The position numbers and the translations under genes were made by a program. DNA of 48,690 nucleotides from an uncultured Gemella sp. GTDB taxonomy: Bacteria > Bacillota > Bacilli > Staphylococcales > Gemellaceae. Position 1 is the stretch's first letter; the number at the start of each line of letters is the position of its first letter. Shown here piece after piece: positions 27,176-37,192 of the stretch. The DNA is taken from the NCBI GenBank assembly GCA_927911745.1, contig CAKMQF010000123.1, positions 1 through 48,690 of the forward strand, read 5' to 3'. The notes beneath the pieces were generated by a model. It ran no database searches. It was not told where the DNA came from and saw only the letters and a list, made by a program, of their open reading frames with translations.

Positions 27176-28000
27176 TTATTTTAAATTTTGTAATGTTTCG
27201 ATTAAAAGTTTTTTCAGGTTTACACTAATTTTTTGTGCGGTTTGTAGAACGTGTTCGTGATCGTGTTTTCTCTCTTGAACACCTGTAGCCATATTAGTAG
27301 CACATGCTAATACTGCAACTGGCAGTGATGCGTGATTTGCAGCGATTACTTCCGGGACTGTAGACATACCTACAAGGTCACATCCCATTGTTTTGAATGC
27401 ACGAATCTCTGCGCGTGTTTCGAAGTAAGGTCCTTGGAAGAATCCATAAACACCAGTATGTAATGTAATATCTAATTTTTTAGCCGATTTATGTAAGTTT
27501 TCTACTAAGTATGGATCGAATGGCGTAGTCATATCAACAAATCTTTCTCCAAGACGTGGTTCGTTTTCTCCCATTAATGGATTATTGCTAACAAGTGAGA
27601 TGAAGTCATCAAGACAAACGATATCTCCTTCGCTAAAGTTAGTATTAATAGCACCACAAGCATTTGTGATAAATAATCCTTTTACTCCAAGATGTTTAAC
27701 AACGTATGTCATAAAGGCAACATCTTTCATGCTGTATCCTTCGTAATAGTGAAGGCGTCCATTTAATACTAATACATTTTTTCCAGAAATTTTTCCGAAA
27801 GTTAGTTTATTAGCGTGGCCTTTTACACGATTGGCATGTTTATTTCCTGGGAAAAGTGGAATAGCTTCGTAGCCAAGTTCTTGTTGATCCTCTAATTCTA
27901 AAGTAATTCCACTTCCTAAAACTACTGCGTAATCAATTTGCTCGCCAAAATATTTTATTATGTAATTTGCCGTTTCAATAATATTTTGATAATATGTCAT
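27176..28000 (-). CDS. punA: Purine nucleoside phosphorylase, trimeric type I (PunA)
   Basis: 274 residues. Splits inosine/guanosine-type nucleosides with phosphate into base and (deoxy)ribose-1-phosphate. Landmarks: the phosphate loop VLGSG, GRLHYYEGY, TNACGAIN, FFQGPYFETRAEI and GMSTVPEVIAANH, the last containing the purine-site region of low-molecular-weight PNPs. AGGAGG precedes the ATG at 28000. It is divergent from the nucleoside-type ABC transporter that follows, and a plausible partner for it. The gap to bmp1 is AT-rich. Confidence 0.93.
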   Translation of the reverse strand: MTYYQNIIETANYIIKYFGEQIDYAVVLGSGITLELEDQQELGYEAIPLFPGNKHANRVKGHANKLTFGKISGKNVLVLNGRLHYYEGYSMKDVAFMTYVVKHLGVKGLFITNACGAINTNFSEGDIVCLDDFISLVSNNPLMGENEPRLGERFVDMTTPFDPYLVENLHKSAKKLDITLHTGVYGFFQGPYFETRAEIRAFKTMGCDLVGMSTVPEVIAANHASLPVAVLACATNMATGVQERKHDHEHVLQTAQKISVNLKKLLIETLQNLK

Positions 28001-28245
28001 AATATAAATTCCTCCTGAAAATGCTTTATCAAAGTTATTATAGCATAAAAAATTCAGAAAATATATAATTTTATATTAATTATTATCAACGTTTGTATTA
28101 TTAATATAAATGGGTTTATGTTATTTTAAACGATGTTATTGAAGAAGAAAAAGATGTAGTAATAAGTACTATAATACTATGATTTATGTAATCTAATTTT
28201 TTAGTGGTGTTTTAAAAAATTTTTAAAAAAAGTTGAAAAAATATT

Positions 28246-28276
28246 TTGCAAGCGTTTTTAAAAAATATTGTATTAT
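28246..28276 (+). promoter_or_regulatory. Promoter of BMP lipoprotein 1
   Basis: TTGCAA (28246-28251) with TGTATT (28269-28274, 17-base spacer) or TATTAT (28271-28276, 19-base spacer). Confidence 0.5.
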
Positions 28277-28309
28277 GAACTTAGTACATAAAGATTTTAG
28301 GAGGACATT

Positions 28310-29425
28310 ATGAAAAAATTACGTACTATATTTGCAATTTTAGTTGCATTATCATTAATTGTTGTTGGTTGTTCTTCAAAGAGTGCTAAGAACGATACGA
28401 AATCTGATGGCAAGAATGCCTATAAGATTGGTGTTGTAACTGGTGAAGGTGGAGCAAAAGATAAAAGTTTTAACCAAGCTAACGTAGAGGCGATTCAAGC
28501 ATGGGCAAAAGCAAATGGAGCAAAAGATCCAGTTGTTATTGAAACGAAGAATCAAGCTGACTTAGCTGCGAACTTGCAAAATGCTGCAAAGGTATCTGAT
28601 ATTGTATCTTTAGCTGGATTTGAATTTGAAAAAGAAATTACAAAAACTGCAGAACAATATAAAGACAAAAAATTCATGTATGTAGATAGTTTTGTAGATG
28701 CACCAAATATTGCTTCATTAATCTTTAAAGAACAAGAAGCAGGTTATTTAGCGGGATATGCAGCAGCTTTACAATCTAAAACTGGGAAAGTTGGATTTAT
28801 CGGGGGAACTAAAATTCCACCGGTAGAAAGATTTGGAATTGGATTTGTACAAGGTGCCAAAGCAGCTAAAAGTGATATTAAAGTAATGTACAATTATAGC
28901 GGAACATTTTCAGATACAAATAAAGGGAAAACTTTAGCAGCTACTATGTATGACTCAGGTGCGGATGTAATTTTCGTTGCTGCAGGTAATACTGGTAATG
29001 GTGTAATCTCGGAAGCTAAAGAACGTGGAATAATCGACATGTCTAAGAGTGGAGAGATTAAACACTGGGTTGTTGGTGTTGATAAAGACCAATATGAAGA
29101 AGGTATCTTTAAAGGGAAAGATAAAGACGGAAAAGAATATCAAAAATCTGCTATTTTAACTTCTGCTGTTAAAAATATCGAAGTAGCTGTAACAAAAATC
29201 TTAAATGAAATCAAAGAAGGTAAGTTTACTAAAGGTGAGCATATCTTTGGTATTAAAGAAAATGGTGTAGGTATTCCAAAAGAAAATCCTAACCTAAGCG
29301 AAGAAGCAAAAACAGAAATTTCTAAAGCTGTAGAAGAATTAAAATCAGGAAAAGCTGAAGTAGTAGCTACTGGAGATGAACTTAAAGCTAAAGGAGCAGC
29401 TACGAATATCGAAGGGGAATTATAG
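28310..29425 (+). CDS. BMP/PnrA-family nucleoside-binding lipoprotein 1
   Basis: 371 residues. Signal peptide with lipobox LIVVGC, then a substrate-binding protein of the BMP (Bmp/TmpC/PnrA) family, which binds purine nucleosides for an ABC importer. Landmarks: GGAKDKSFNQ near the mature N-terminus, EAGYLAGYAAALQSKTGKVG, and GADVIFVAAGNTGNG. AGGAGG precedes ATG. It is the first of three tandem paralogues and the most diverged of them; each has its own promoter and terminator, and the membrane and ATPase genes come after the third. No frameshift. Confidence 0.92.
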   Translation: MKKLRTIFAILVALSLIVVGCSSKSAKNDTKSDGKNAYKIGVVTGEGGAKDKSFNQANVEAIQAWAKANGAKDPVVIETKNQADLAANLQNAAKVSDIVSLAGFEFEKEITKTAEQYKDKKFMYVDSFVDAPNIASLIFKEQEAGYLAGYAAALQSKTGKVGFIGGTKIPPVERFGIGFVQGAKAAKSDIKVMYNYSGTFSDTNKGKTLAATMYDSGADVIFVAAGNTGNGVISEAKERGIIDMSKSGEIKHWVVGVDKDQYEEGIFKGKDKDGKEYQKSAILTSAVKNIEVAVTKILNEIKEGKFTKGEHIFGIKENGVGIPKENPNLSEEAKTEISKAVEELKSGKAEVVATGDELKAKGAATNIEGEL

Positions 29426-29465
29426 TATATATTTATTATAGTGACTATTCATAAATATTAATTAG

Positions 29466-29497
29466 TAGGAATCATCATTATTGGTGGTTCCTTTTTA
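29466..29497 (+). terminator. Terminator after BMP lipoprotein 1
   Basis: AGGAATCATC pairs with GGTGGTTCCT, including G-T pairs, followed by TTTTT. Confidence 0.75.
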
Positions 29498-29724
29498 GTG
29501 ACATTAAAACGAACTTTTAAAATACAAAAAAACTTTAAAAATTTTATTATATAATGTGTAGTTGTAAAATTTTTAGGCTTTAAATGATTGTTTAGTACTA
29601 AAGTATAATGGATGGGAACGTTACTATATTTTTAAAAAAGCGATAATATTTTTATGTAGAATAATAAACTGTGTACAAATATAGACAGAAACAGTGTAAC
29701 TTTTTAAACCTTAAAATATAAGGA

Positions 29725-29758
29725 AGATAACGTTTTTAAAAAAATACGAACGTTATCT
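29725..29758 (+). promoter_or_regulatory. Perfect dyad upstream of BMP lipoprotein 2
   Basis: AGATAACGTT (29725-29734) and AACGTTATCT (29749-29758) are exact inverted repeats 14 bases apart. The right arm contains ACGAACGTTAT (29746-29756), repeated exactly before BMP lipoprotein 3 at the same distance from the -35 box. The rest of 29498-29862 is AT-rich with scattered ACGAAC and AACGTTA half-sites (29510, 29617). Confidence 0.55.
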
Positions 29759-29787
29759 GAATAGGGAATTCAGGGCTGTATACTGAG

Positions 29788-29817
29788 TTGACTTTCCCTT
29801 TAAATATATGGTATTAT
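29788..29817 (+). promoter_or_regulatory. Promoter of BMP lipoprotein 2
   Basis: TTGACT (29788-29793), 18 bases, TATTAT (29812-29817). An AGGGAA/TTCCCT inverted repeat (29763-29799) overlaps the -35. Confidence 0.7.
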
Positions 29818-29862
29818 CTTTTTTTAAAACAATTTCTAATCGTAAGGAGATTAATATTTAAT

Positions 29863-30967
29863 ATGAGAAAATTATTTTTTATTTGTAGTGGTAGTATTAT
29901 CTGCTATTTTGGTTATTACAGGATGTTCGTCTAAATCGTCAAAAGACAATTCAACTAATAAGTCTAATTTAAAAGTTGTAGTCGTAACTGATGAAGGTGG
30001 AGCAAAAGATAAGAGTTTTAACCAAAGTAATGCAGAAGCATTAACTTCATGGGTAGAAAAAAATGGTGGTAAAGCATTAACTCCGGTTGAAACAAAAAAC
30101 CATTCAGACCTGGCAGCTAATATGCAAAGTGCATCAAAAGCAGCTGATGTAATCTCATTGGCAGGTTTTTATTTTGAAAAAGAACTACCAAAAATGGCAG
30201 ATACCTTCCCAGATAAAAAGTATATTTTTATAGATGGTGTAGTAGAAAAAGCAAACGTAGCGTCTGTTACTTTTGCAGAACAAGAAGCAGGATATTTAGC
30301 AGGGTATGCAGCAGCATTACAATCTAAAACTGGTAAAGTTGGATTTATCGGTGGAGCTAAAATTCCTACAGTAGCAAGATTTGGAATTGGATTTGTACAA
30401 GGTGCAAAAGCGGCAAATAAAGATATTAAAGTAGTGTATAACTATAGTGGATCATTTAGTGATACAAATAAAGGTAAAACTATAGCGGCAACTATGTACG
30501 ATACAGGAGCTGATGTAATCTTTGTAGCAGCTGGTGGAACAGGAAATGGAGCTATCAAAGAAGCTCAAGAAAGAGCTACGCAAGACTTAAAAGAAAGTGG
30601 AGAAATCAAACACTGGATCGTAGGTGTTGATAAAGACCAATATAATGATGGAATCTTTAAAACTAAGGACAAAGATGGAAAAGATGTTGAAAAGTCAGTT
30701 GTTGTAGCATCAGTTATTAAACGTGTAGATGTTGCGGTTAAAAATGTGTTGGATAGCATTAAAGAAGGTAAATTCGAAGGTGGGAAAGAACATATCTTTA
30801 CTATTAAAGAGGATGGAATTGAATTAACTTTAGAAAATCCTAACTTAAATGATGAAACTAAATTAAAAATCAAAAATAAAATGGCAGAGCTAAAAACTGG
30901 GAAAGAGTCAGTTGTAGCTGAAGCTGATAAATTAACAGATAAAAATAATATTGACGGAGAATTATAA
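29863..30967 (+). CDS. BMP/PnrA-family nucleoside-binding lipoprotein 2 (frameshift in signal peptide)
   Basis: About 367 residues after correction. AAGGAGA precedes ATG at 29863. The signal peptide is split by one extra T in a six-T run at about 29875; removing it gives MRKLFLFVVVVLSAILVITGC with a clear lipobox. The mature part is intact from 29888 on, with GGAKDKSFNQ, EAGYLAGYAAALQSKTGKVG and GADVIFVAAGGTGNG motifs. It is closer to paralogue 3 than to 1. Role as for paralogue 1; the three may bind different nucleosides. Confidence 0.9.
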
Positions 30968-30982
30968 AAAAAGTTTAATGTT

Positions 30983-31023
30983 GGAATCTCTATAGAACTT
31001 CTAGTTCCATAGAGATTTTTTTA
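30983..31023 (+). terminator. Terminator after BMP lipoprotein 2
   Basis: AATCTCTATAGAACT and AGTTCCATAGAGATT form a near-perfect stem, then TTTTTT. Confidence 0.85.
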
Positions 31024-31186
31024 TTTATCTATGACCATTAGTGTGTGTTAATTATTTATAATAAGAGTACTTTATTTTAATGTTCGTAAAGTTCTAACTC
31101 TTTAATAAGTCCTTATTTATAGTTTTATTTTAATTTATTTAATTAATGTGTAATAATACATAATATGTAAAAATTCGTGTTAAATT

Positions 31187-31270
31187 GTAAACGTTATTAA
31201 TGTTTTGAAAATGCTTTATAATTTTAAAATAATTCTATGAAAACAAAGGAGAATAGATATGATATAAGCT
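31187..31270 (+). other. Orphan leader-like segment between BMP genes 2 and 3
   Basis: Contains AACGTTAT (about 31187), a TTGAAA and TTTATAAT pair too close for a standard promoter, then AAAGGAG (31245-31251) and ATG-ATA-TAA (31259-31267). It looks like a ribosome site with a two-codon frame, perhaps the remnant of a lost copy's leader. It may equally be chance in AT-rich DNA. Confidence 0.3.
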
Positions 31271-31306
31271 ACGAATGTTGTTTTTATAGCTTTTTATAAT
31301 TATAAA

Positions 31307-31317
31307 ACGAACGTTAT
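31307..31317 (+). promoter_or_regulatory. ACGAACGTTAT motif upstream of BMP lipoprotein 3
   Basis: Identical 11-mer to 29746-29756. In both cases exactly 31 bases separate it from the first base of the -35 box. The CGAA core recalls the PurR box of Firmicutes (CGAAC core), which would suit nucleoside transport. Confidence 0.5.
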
Positions 31318-31348
31318 AAAAAAATGTTAACATTTCAAAAATAAATCA

Positions 31349-31377
31349 TTGAAGTTTCAAAAATAATGTGGTATTAT
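31349..31377 (+). promoter_or_regulatory. Promoter of BMP lipoprotein 3
   Basis: TTGAAG (31349-31354), 17 bases, TATTAT (31372-31377). Confidence 0.7.
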
Positions 31378-31418
31378 TTAGATATAAACAATATACAAAT
31401 AAAGGAGACTTTTTATTT

Positions 31419-32525
31419 ATGAAAAAGGTATTTTCGTTAATAGCAGTTGTTTTATCAGCAGCATTAATTATTGTTGGATGTTCTTCTAAATCATCTAACG
31501 GAAATTCATCTTCTAACAACTCTGGATTAAAAATCGGTGTTGTAACTGACGAAGGTGGAGCAAAAGATAAAAGTTTTAACCAAAGTAACGTTGAAACAGT
31601 AAAAGCTTGGGCAGAAAAAAATGGTGGAAAAGCACTTAACCCAATCGAAACTAAAAACCAAAGTGATATTGCAGCTAACTTACAAAACGCAGCAAAAGCT
31701 TCTGACGTAATTTCATTAGCTGGTTTCTACTTTGAAAAAGAATTACCAAAAGTTGCAGATTCATTTGCAGATAAAAAATTCATTTTCATCGATGGTGTAG
31801 TTCAAAACAAAAATGTTGCTTCTGTAACATTCTCAGAACACGAAGCTGGATACTTAGCTGGATATGCAGCAGCTTTACAATCAAAAACTGGTAAAGTTGG
31901 ATACATTGGTGGAGCTAAAATTCCTGCAGTAGTTAAATTTGGTGTTGGATTCGTTCAAGGTGCTAAAGCAGCTAAAAAAGACATCAAAGTTGTTTACAAC
32001 TACAGTGGTTCATTCAACGACACTAACAAAGGTAAAACTTTAGCAGCAACTATGTATGATGCTGGTGCTGACGTAATCTTCGTAGCAGCTGGTGGTACTG
32101 GTAGCGGATCTATTAAAGAAGCTCAAGAAAGAGCTACTAAAGATCTTAAAGAAAGTGGAGAAGTTAAACACTGGATCGTTGGTGTAGATAAAGATCAATA
32201 TTCTGAAGGTGTATTCAAAGCTAAAGATAAAGACGGAAAAGATGTTGAAAAATCAGTTATCTTAACTTCAGCTGTTAAACGTATCGATGTAGCAGTTGCT
32301 AACATCTTAGATGCTATCAAAGCTAACAAATTTGAAGGTGGAACAGCTAAAGTCTTCACTATTAAAGAAGATGGTGTTGGACTTCCAGCAGAAAACCCTA
32401 ACTTAAGCGATGATATCAAAGCTAAAATTAAAACAGTTGTTGAAGATCTTAAAGCTGGAAAAGCAACAGTTGCAGCAGACGCAGCTGGTGTAGCTGATAA
32501 AGCTAATATCGACGGAGAACTTTAA
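31419..32525 (+). CDS. BMP/PnrA-family nucleoside-binding lipoprotein 3
   Basis: 368 residues from ATG at 31419, chosen because AAAGGAG lies just before it and a clean signal peptide with lipobox LIIVGC follows; a longer reading from 31368 would begin inside the promoter. It shows the same family landmarks as the two preceding paralogues. Its third-position base use is more C/T-optimised (many AAC, TTC and GCT codons) than paralogues 1 and 2, which suggests it is the most highly expressed copy. It directly precedes the transporter genes and is the likeliest main partner. Confidence 0.93.
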   Translation: MKKVFSLIAVVLSAALIIVGCSSKSSNGNSSSNNSGLKIGVVTDEGGAKDKSFNQSNVETVKAWAEKNGGKALNPIETKNQSDIAANLQNAAKASDVISLAGFYFEKELPKVADSFADKKFIFIDGVVQNKNVASVTFSEHEAGYLAGYAAALQSKTGKVGYIGGAKIPAVVKFGVGFVQGAKAAKKDIKVVYNYSGSFNDTNKGKTLAATMYDAGADVIFVAAGGTGSGSIKEAQERATKDLKESGEVKHWIVGVDKDQYSEGVFKAKDKDGKDVEKSVILTSAVKRIDVAVANILDAIKANKFEGGTAKVFTIKEDGVGLPAENPNLSDDIKAKIKTVVEDLKAGKATVAADAAGVADKANIDGEL

Positions 32526-32546
32526 TTTTAAAAAGTTTATAATAAA

Positions 32547-32576
32547 AAGGCCTAGCAAATGCTAGGTCTTTTTTTT
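32547..32576 (+). terminator. Terminator after BMP lipoprotein 3
   Basis: CCTAGCA, loop AA, TGCTAGG, then eight T interrupted by one C. It separates lipoprotein 3 from the ATPase gene; the 32577-32823 gap is AT-rich and probably holds the transporter promoter. Confidence 0.85.
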
Positions 32577-32823
32577 GTGATAATTATTATTATATTCCTT
32601 AAATTGTATTAAAAAATTTATATTGTATTGATGATTATTTAAGTTATAAAAATCGTATTATATTATAAAATGTTAAAACGAATACAGTATAGATTTTAAT
32701 AATTTACTATGTAGTAAATTAATATTTAATATAAATAAAAAAATACCTTAAAAAGCTATACTAGTTTGTCAAAATATATTATAATATATAGTATGTAAGA
32801 ATATATAAAAGAGAGGTAAAGAT

Positions 32824-34334
32824 ATGTACGCTATAGAAATGCTAAACATAACTAAAAAGTTTGGCGACTTCTACGCAAATAAAGATATCACTATTCAAGT
32901 AAAGAACAATGAAATTCATGCCTTACTTGGTGAAAATGGTGCTGGAAAATCTACGTTGATGTCGGTTCTTTTTGGTATGTACCATCAAGAAGCCGGTGTT
33001 ATTAAGTTGAATGGTAAAGAAGTTGATATTAAAGATCCTAAGCATGCCAATAAACTAGGGATAGGTATGGTACACCAACACTTTAAACTTATTAAAAACT
33101 TCACAGTTGCTGAAAATATTATTTTAGGAATGGAAGAAGTAAAGGTGGAAAAATTGATTTAGATAGCGCAGCTGAAAAGATTACAGAACTATCAAGAAAA
33201 TATGGTTTAGAAGTTGATCCTAGAGCATTAGTTGGAGATATTAGTGTAGGGATGCAACAAAGGGTAGAAATCCTTAAAATGTTATATAGAGATGCAAATA
33301 TCTTAATTTTTGACGAACCTACTGCAGTTTTAACTCCTGCTGAAATTAAAGAATTCTTAGCTATTCTTAAAAATCTTCAAGCAGAAGGGAAAACTATTTT
33401 ATTAATTACTCACAAACTTAACGAGATCATGGCAGTTGCAAATCGTTGTAGTATTATTCGTCGTGGTGAGTACTTTGGAACTGTTGAAATAGCAGAAACT
33501 ACAAAAGAACAATTAGCTAGTCTTATGATCGGTAAAGATCTAGAAATTATTAAATATGAGCGTTCAAGAGAAGGTAAGAAAAATATTCTTGAAGTTTCAG
33601 GGGTATATGCAGATACTGCCGAGAAAAAAGATATCCTTCACGATTTTAACTTAAATGTCCGTGAACGTGAAATTCTAGGTATCGCAGGGGTTGACGGAAA
33701 TGGTCAACAACAATTTGTAGAGGTACTAAATGCTTTACTTAAAGAAACAAAAGGGAAAATTATTTTCGACGGAAAAGAAATCAATTCATTATCTACTGCA
33801 AAGCGTAAAGAGCTTGGACTTGAGATTATTGCAGAAGATAGACACAAAGATGGTCTTGTACTAGACTTCAGTGTTGAAGAAAACTCAGTTTTAGAAAATT
33901 ATTACACAGAAAAATTCTCTAATCGAGGATTCTTGAAAAAAAATATCATCTCAAAATTTGCGAAAGAAATTTGTGAAAAATATGATGTTCGTAAGGCTGG
34001 AGATGAGAAAATCTCTGCACGTAGTATGAGTGGTGGTAACCAACAAAAACTTATTATTGGGCGTGCTTTAGAATTACATCCAAAATTATTAGTAACAACA
34101 CAACCAACTCGTGGGCTTGATGTTGGAGCTATTAACGGTATTCACAAAATGTTAATCGACTACCGTGATAAAGGTAATGGAGTTCTATTAATTTCATTTG
34201 ACTTAGATGAAATCTTGACATTATCTGATAGAATTGCAGTTATTCACAATGGTAATATCATTGATATCGTGGATAACGATGAAAATGTAACAAAAGAACA
34301 ACTTGGTCTGCTTATGGCAGGGGTTAAGAAGTAG
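32824..34334 (+). CDS. nupO: Nucleoside ABC transporter, dual ATPase subunit (frameshifted)
   Basis: About 503 residues. Two fused ABC domains, as in sugar and nucleoside importers. Domain 1 has Walker A GENGAGKST (near residue 41), Q-loop VHQHF, a signature ISVGMQQRVEI and Walker B LIFDEPTAVLTP. Domain 2 lacks a standard Walker A (VDGNGQQQF) but has SMSGGNQQKLI and a degenerate Walker B (LLVTTQPTRGLD), typical of this family. One A is missing near 33144 (between EEVK and GGKIDLD), producing a false stop at 33162. The ATG follows GAGAGG. It heads an operon with the two permease genes. Confidence 0.9.
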
Positions 34335-34346
34335 AGAGGAGAACGT

Positions 34347-35412
34347 ATGTTAAAAAAAGTTTTAACTAATGCGGTGCTACCGATATTTAGCTTCATTTAT
34401 TATTGGGGCAATTCTTATTTCAGCAATAGGGGCAGCACCAGGAGATGTGTTTGGAGTAATCGGAGATATTTTCTCAGACTCAAACAGTATAGCTGAAATT
34501 TTTGTATCAACAATTCCATTAATTTGTACTGGATTATCTGTTGCATTTGCATTTAGAACAGGTTTATTCAACATCGGTGCAGAAGGTCAATTCATTATGG
34601 GAGGACTTTTCGCTGGACTTGTTGCGATTAAAATGGAAGGTATGAACTTCTATTTAGTGTTAATTACTAGTATTTTAGTTGGGGTTGTAGTAGGTGGTCT
34701 TTGGGCAGCTATTGCAGGTTACTTAAAAGCTAGATTCAATATCAGTGAAGTAGTTGTAACAATCATGTTAAATTACACAGCTTTATATTTCGTACAATTT
34801 GCTGTACCTAAATATATTAAAGGAACTAATGATATTATTTCTAAACCAATCGTTTCAGCTGATGGAACTGGGTATTTACAAAATAGTTTAGTTGAAGGTA
34901 TTTTCAATAACTATCGTTTAGGAACAGATTTATTCTTAGCTATCTTTAGTGTTATTATTTTCTATATTGTTATGGAAAAAACAGTATTCGGATATGAGCT
35001 ACGTTCTGTAGGTTTTAACCCAAATGCATCAAAATTTGTAGGTATGAAAGTTAACAGAAACACAATATTATCAATGGCTATTTCAGGAGCTTTCGCTGGT
35101 CTAGGTGGTGCTCTTTACAACATGGGACCTGTAGGACAAGTAGTTGCAGGTTCAACATTCCAAGGATTTGGATACATGGGAATCGCGGTTGCTTTAATCG
35201 GAGCTAATACTGCTTTAGGATCTTTATTAGGAGCATTATTATTCGGATTCCTAGGAGTATTAACTCCACAATTATCATTCATCGGTATTCCAAAAGATAT
35301 CGCGAATATTTTAATTGGATTAATCGTATTATTCGTTGCAGCTAAAGCTATCTTTGATAACAAGTTGCTTGATAAATTATTTAGTAGTAAGAAACAGAAA
35401 GGAGACAAATAG
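34347..35412 (+). CDS. nupP: Nucleoside ABC transporter permease 1 (frameshift near start)
   Basis: About 354 residues and eight or more membrane helices, with GLFNIGAEGQFIMGG, the BPD_transp_2 family hallmark. ATG at 34347 follows GAGGAG. The first 16 codons (MLKKVLTNAVLPI) are in a different frame from the rest; one extra T near 34385 explains it and gives VLPILASFIIGAI. It starts 12 bases after the ATPase gene, and its stop codon touches the next start. With NupQ it should form the membrane channel. Confidence 0.9.
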
Positions 35413-36333
35413 ATGGATACAGTATTATCACTATTAGACTCAATGTTACAATATACTGCACCTATTCTTATAGCTGCCATCGGTGGTTTCTATTCAGAAA
35501 AAAGTGGGGTTGTTAACATTGCTCTTGACGGTTTCGTAATTTTTGGATCATTCGTCGCATCACTATTAGCATTATCAGTATTCGATGGATCTCCAACATT
35601 ATTCCAGTTAGTAATTTGTTTAGTTGTTGCCACACTTGCAGGTGGTTTAATGTCATTAATCCACGCATATATCAGTATTAACTTAAAAGCTGATCAAGTT
35701 ATCTCAGGTACAGCGATTAACTTAATTACACCAGCTATAGCATTATTCTTAGTTAACCACTTCAATGGTACATATGAACTATTATTAGCAAGTGGCTTCC
35801 CAAGATACACAGTATTTGGTAAATTTACTATTTACCCAACAGTATTTATAGCTGTAATTCTAGTAATTGTAACATACTATGTAATATATAAACGTCCATT
35901 CGGATTACGTTTACGTTCTGTAGGGGAAAACCCACAGGCGAGTGATTCACTTGGATTAAATGTATTTAAATATCGTTACATTGGGGTATTTATTTCAGGA
36001 TGTCTAGCAGGATTAGCTGGAGCTATCATTGCAACTACATTCTCTCAAGGATTCAACGCAGCAATCACAGTATACGGATTCGGATACTTAGCATTAGCAG
36101 CATTAATCTTCGGTAAGTATAACCCAATTACAATTACATTAGCTTCGTTATTCTTCGGAGGAACTAAAGTATTCGCTGAGAAAGTTTCTATCTTAGCTCC
36201 AGATCTACCAATTCCGGTATCATTCTGGAACATGTTCCCATTCGTAGCTACAATCATTGCACTTATCGTATTTTCTAAGAAAACTGCTACTCCAGAAGCA
36301 CTTGGTATTCCATACGATAAAGGTTTAAGATAA
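35413..36333 (+). CDS. nupQ: Nucleoside ABC transporter permease 2
   Basis: 306 residues with about eight to nine helices, BPD_transp_2 family, including SEKSGVVNIALDGFVIFGSF (the partner motif to that of NupP), RSVGENPQASDSLG and GFGYLALAALIFGKYNP. The ATG directly abuts the nupP stop codon with AGAAAGGAG just upstream, so translation is coupled. The reading frame is intact. A terminator follows. Confidence 0.92.
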   Translation: MDTVLSLLDSMLQYTAPILIAAIGGFYSEKSGVVNIALDGFVIFGSFVASLLALSVFDGSPTLFQLVICLVVATLAGGLMSLIHAYISINLKADQVISGTAINLITPAIALFLVNHFNGTYELLLASGFPRYTVFGKFTIYPTVFIAVILVIVTYYVIYKRPFGLRLRSVGENPQASDSLGLNVFKYRYIGVFISGCLAGLAGAIIATTFSQGFNAAITVYGFGYLALAALIFGKYNPITITLASLFFGGTKVFAEKVSILAPDLPIPVSFWNMFPFVATIIALIVFSKKTATPEALGIPYDKGLR

Positions 36334-36340
36334 TAAATAT

Positions 36341-36382
36341 AGTAGTCTTTGAAAACTATAAGTTTCAAGGACTACTTTTTTT
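36341..36382 (+). terminator. Transporter operon terminator
   Basis: AGTAGTCTTTGAAA pairs with TTTCAAGGACTACT, then seven T. Confidence 0.88.
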
Positions 36383-36432
36383 ATCACTAAAATATGGTAT
36401 AATATAGATAAATAAAAAAAGGAGATAAGTAT

Positions 36433-37150
36433 ATGAATAAAAAATTATTAATGTTACTTGCGGCAGGGGCATTAGCTATAACAGGATGTGCGGGGAAAGA
36501 GGTATCAAAAACTTCAGATCAAAAAAATAGCCCAGAGCAAAAAGAAAATAAAAAAGAAAATACAGAGAATAAAGAAACAGCTTCAAAAGAAAAAACAGAA
36601 GTTAAACATGATTTAGCCGCTGCGGAAAAATTAGCTCACTTAGTAGCTATTTCAGGAAATGACTTATCAAAATTAAATGAACAAACAAACTTATTAGCGT
36701 GGATTACTCAAGATAAATCTACAAAATTCAATTCACCAGAAGGAGTACCATTAGCGAAAGTTTCAGTGCAAGATTTTGTAGATGTAGTTAATGAATTCTC
36801 TGATAAACATATTCTAAAGAAGAAGCATTAGAATTACTACAAAGTCCAGCTTTTATTGAGCTTGATGGAAATCTTTAGGAGCGATTACATTCCCTAAAGA
36901 TAGTGAGATACACTACTATAAAGAAGACAATACACTTGTATTCGTATCTGTAGAAAGAGGTCATAATTATCCACAAGTATTAGATAAAAAAGAAAACTGG
37001 AAAACAGAAGGGGATAGCATTAAAATTGATGTACTAGATGCTATGACAAAAACAAAAATTTCAACAATAACACTGAAACAAAATAATAAAAATTATACAG
37101 GTGGACACAGTAAGTCTAAATACTATGTTGCTAATATTCAAACTGTATAG
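36433..37150 (+). CDS. Putative lipoprotein, unknown function (two apparent frameshifts)
   Basis: About 239 residues when restored. Signal peptide with lipobox LAITGC, a Lys/Glu/Asn-rich linker to residue 58, then a small domain of unknown family. Missing single bases near 36811 (before SKEEALELLQSP) and 36872 (before SLGAITFPKDSEIHYY) shift the frame; the rest reads open to TAG at 37148-37150. ATG at 36433 follows AAAGGAG. It has its own promoter-like TATAAT (36399). It is a single gene; its role cannot be told. Confidence 0.65.
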
Positions 37151-37157
37151 AAATAAA

Positions 37158-37190
37158 CACCTCAATCTAAATTTGATTGAGGTATTTTTA
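37158..37190. terminator. Bidirectional terminator
   Basis: ACCTCAATC and GATTGAGGT around a 6-base loop, with T runs on both strands; it lies between convergent genes. Closely similar stems end the next two minus-strand paralogues. Confidence 0.85.
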
Positions 37191-37192
37191 TG

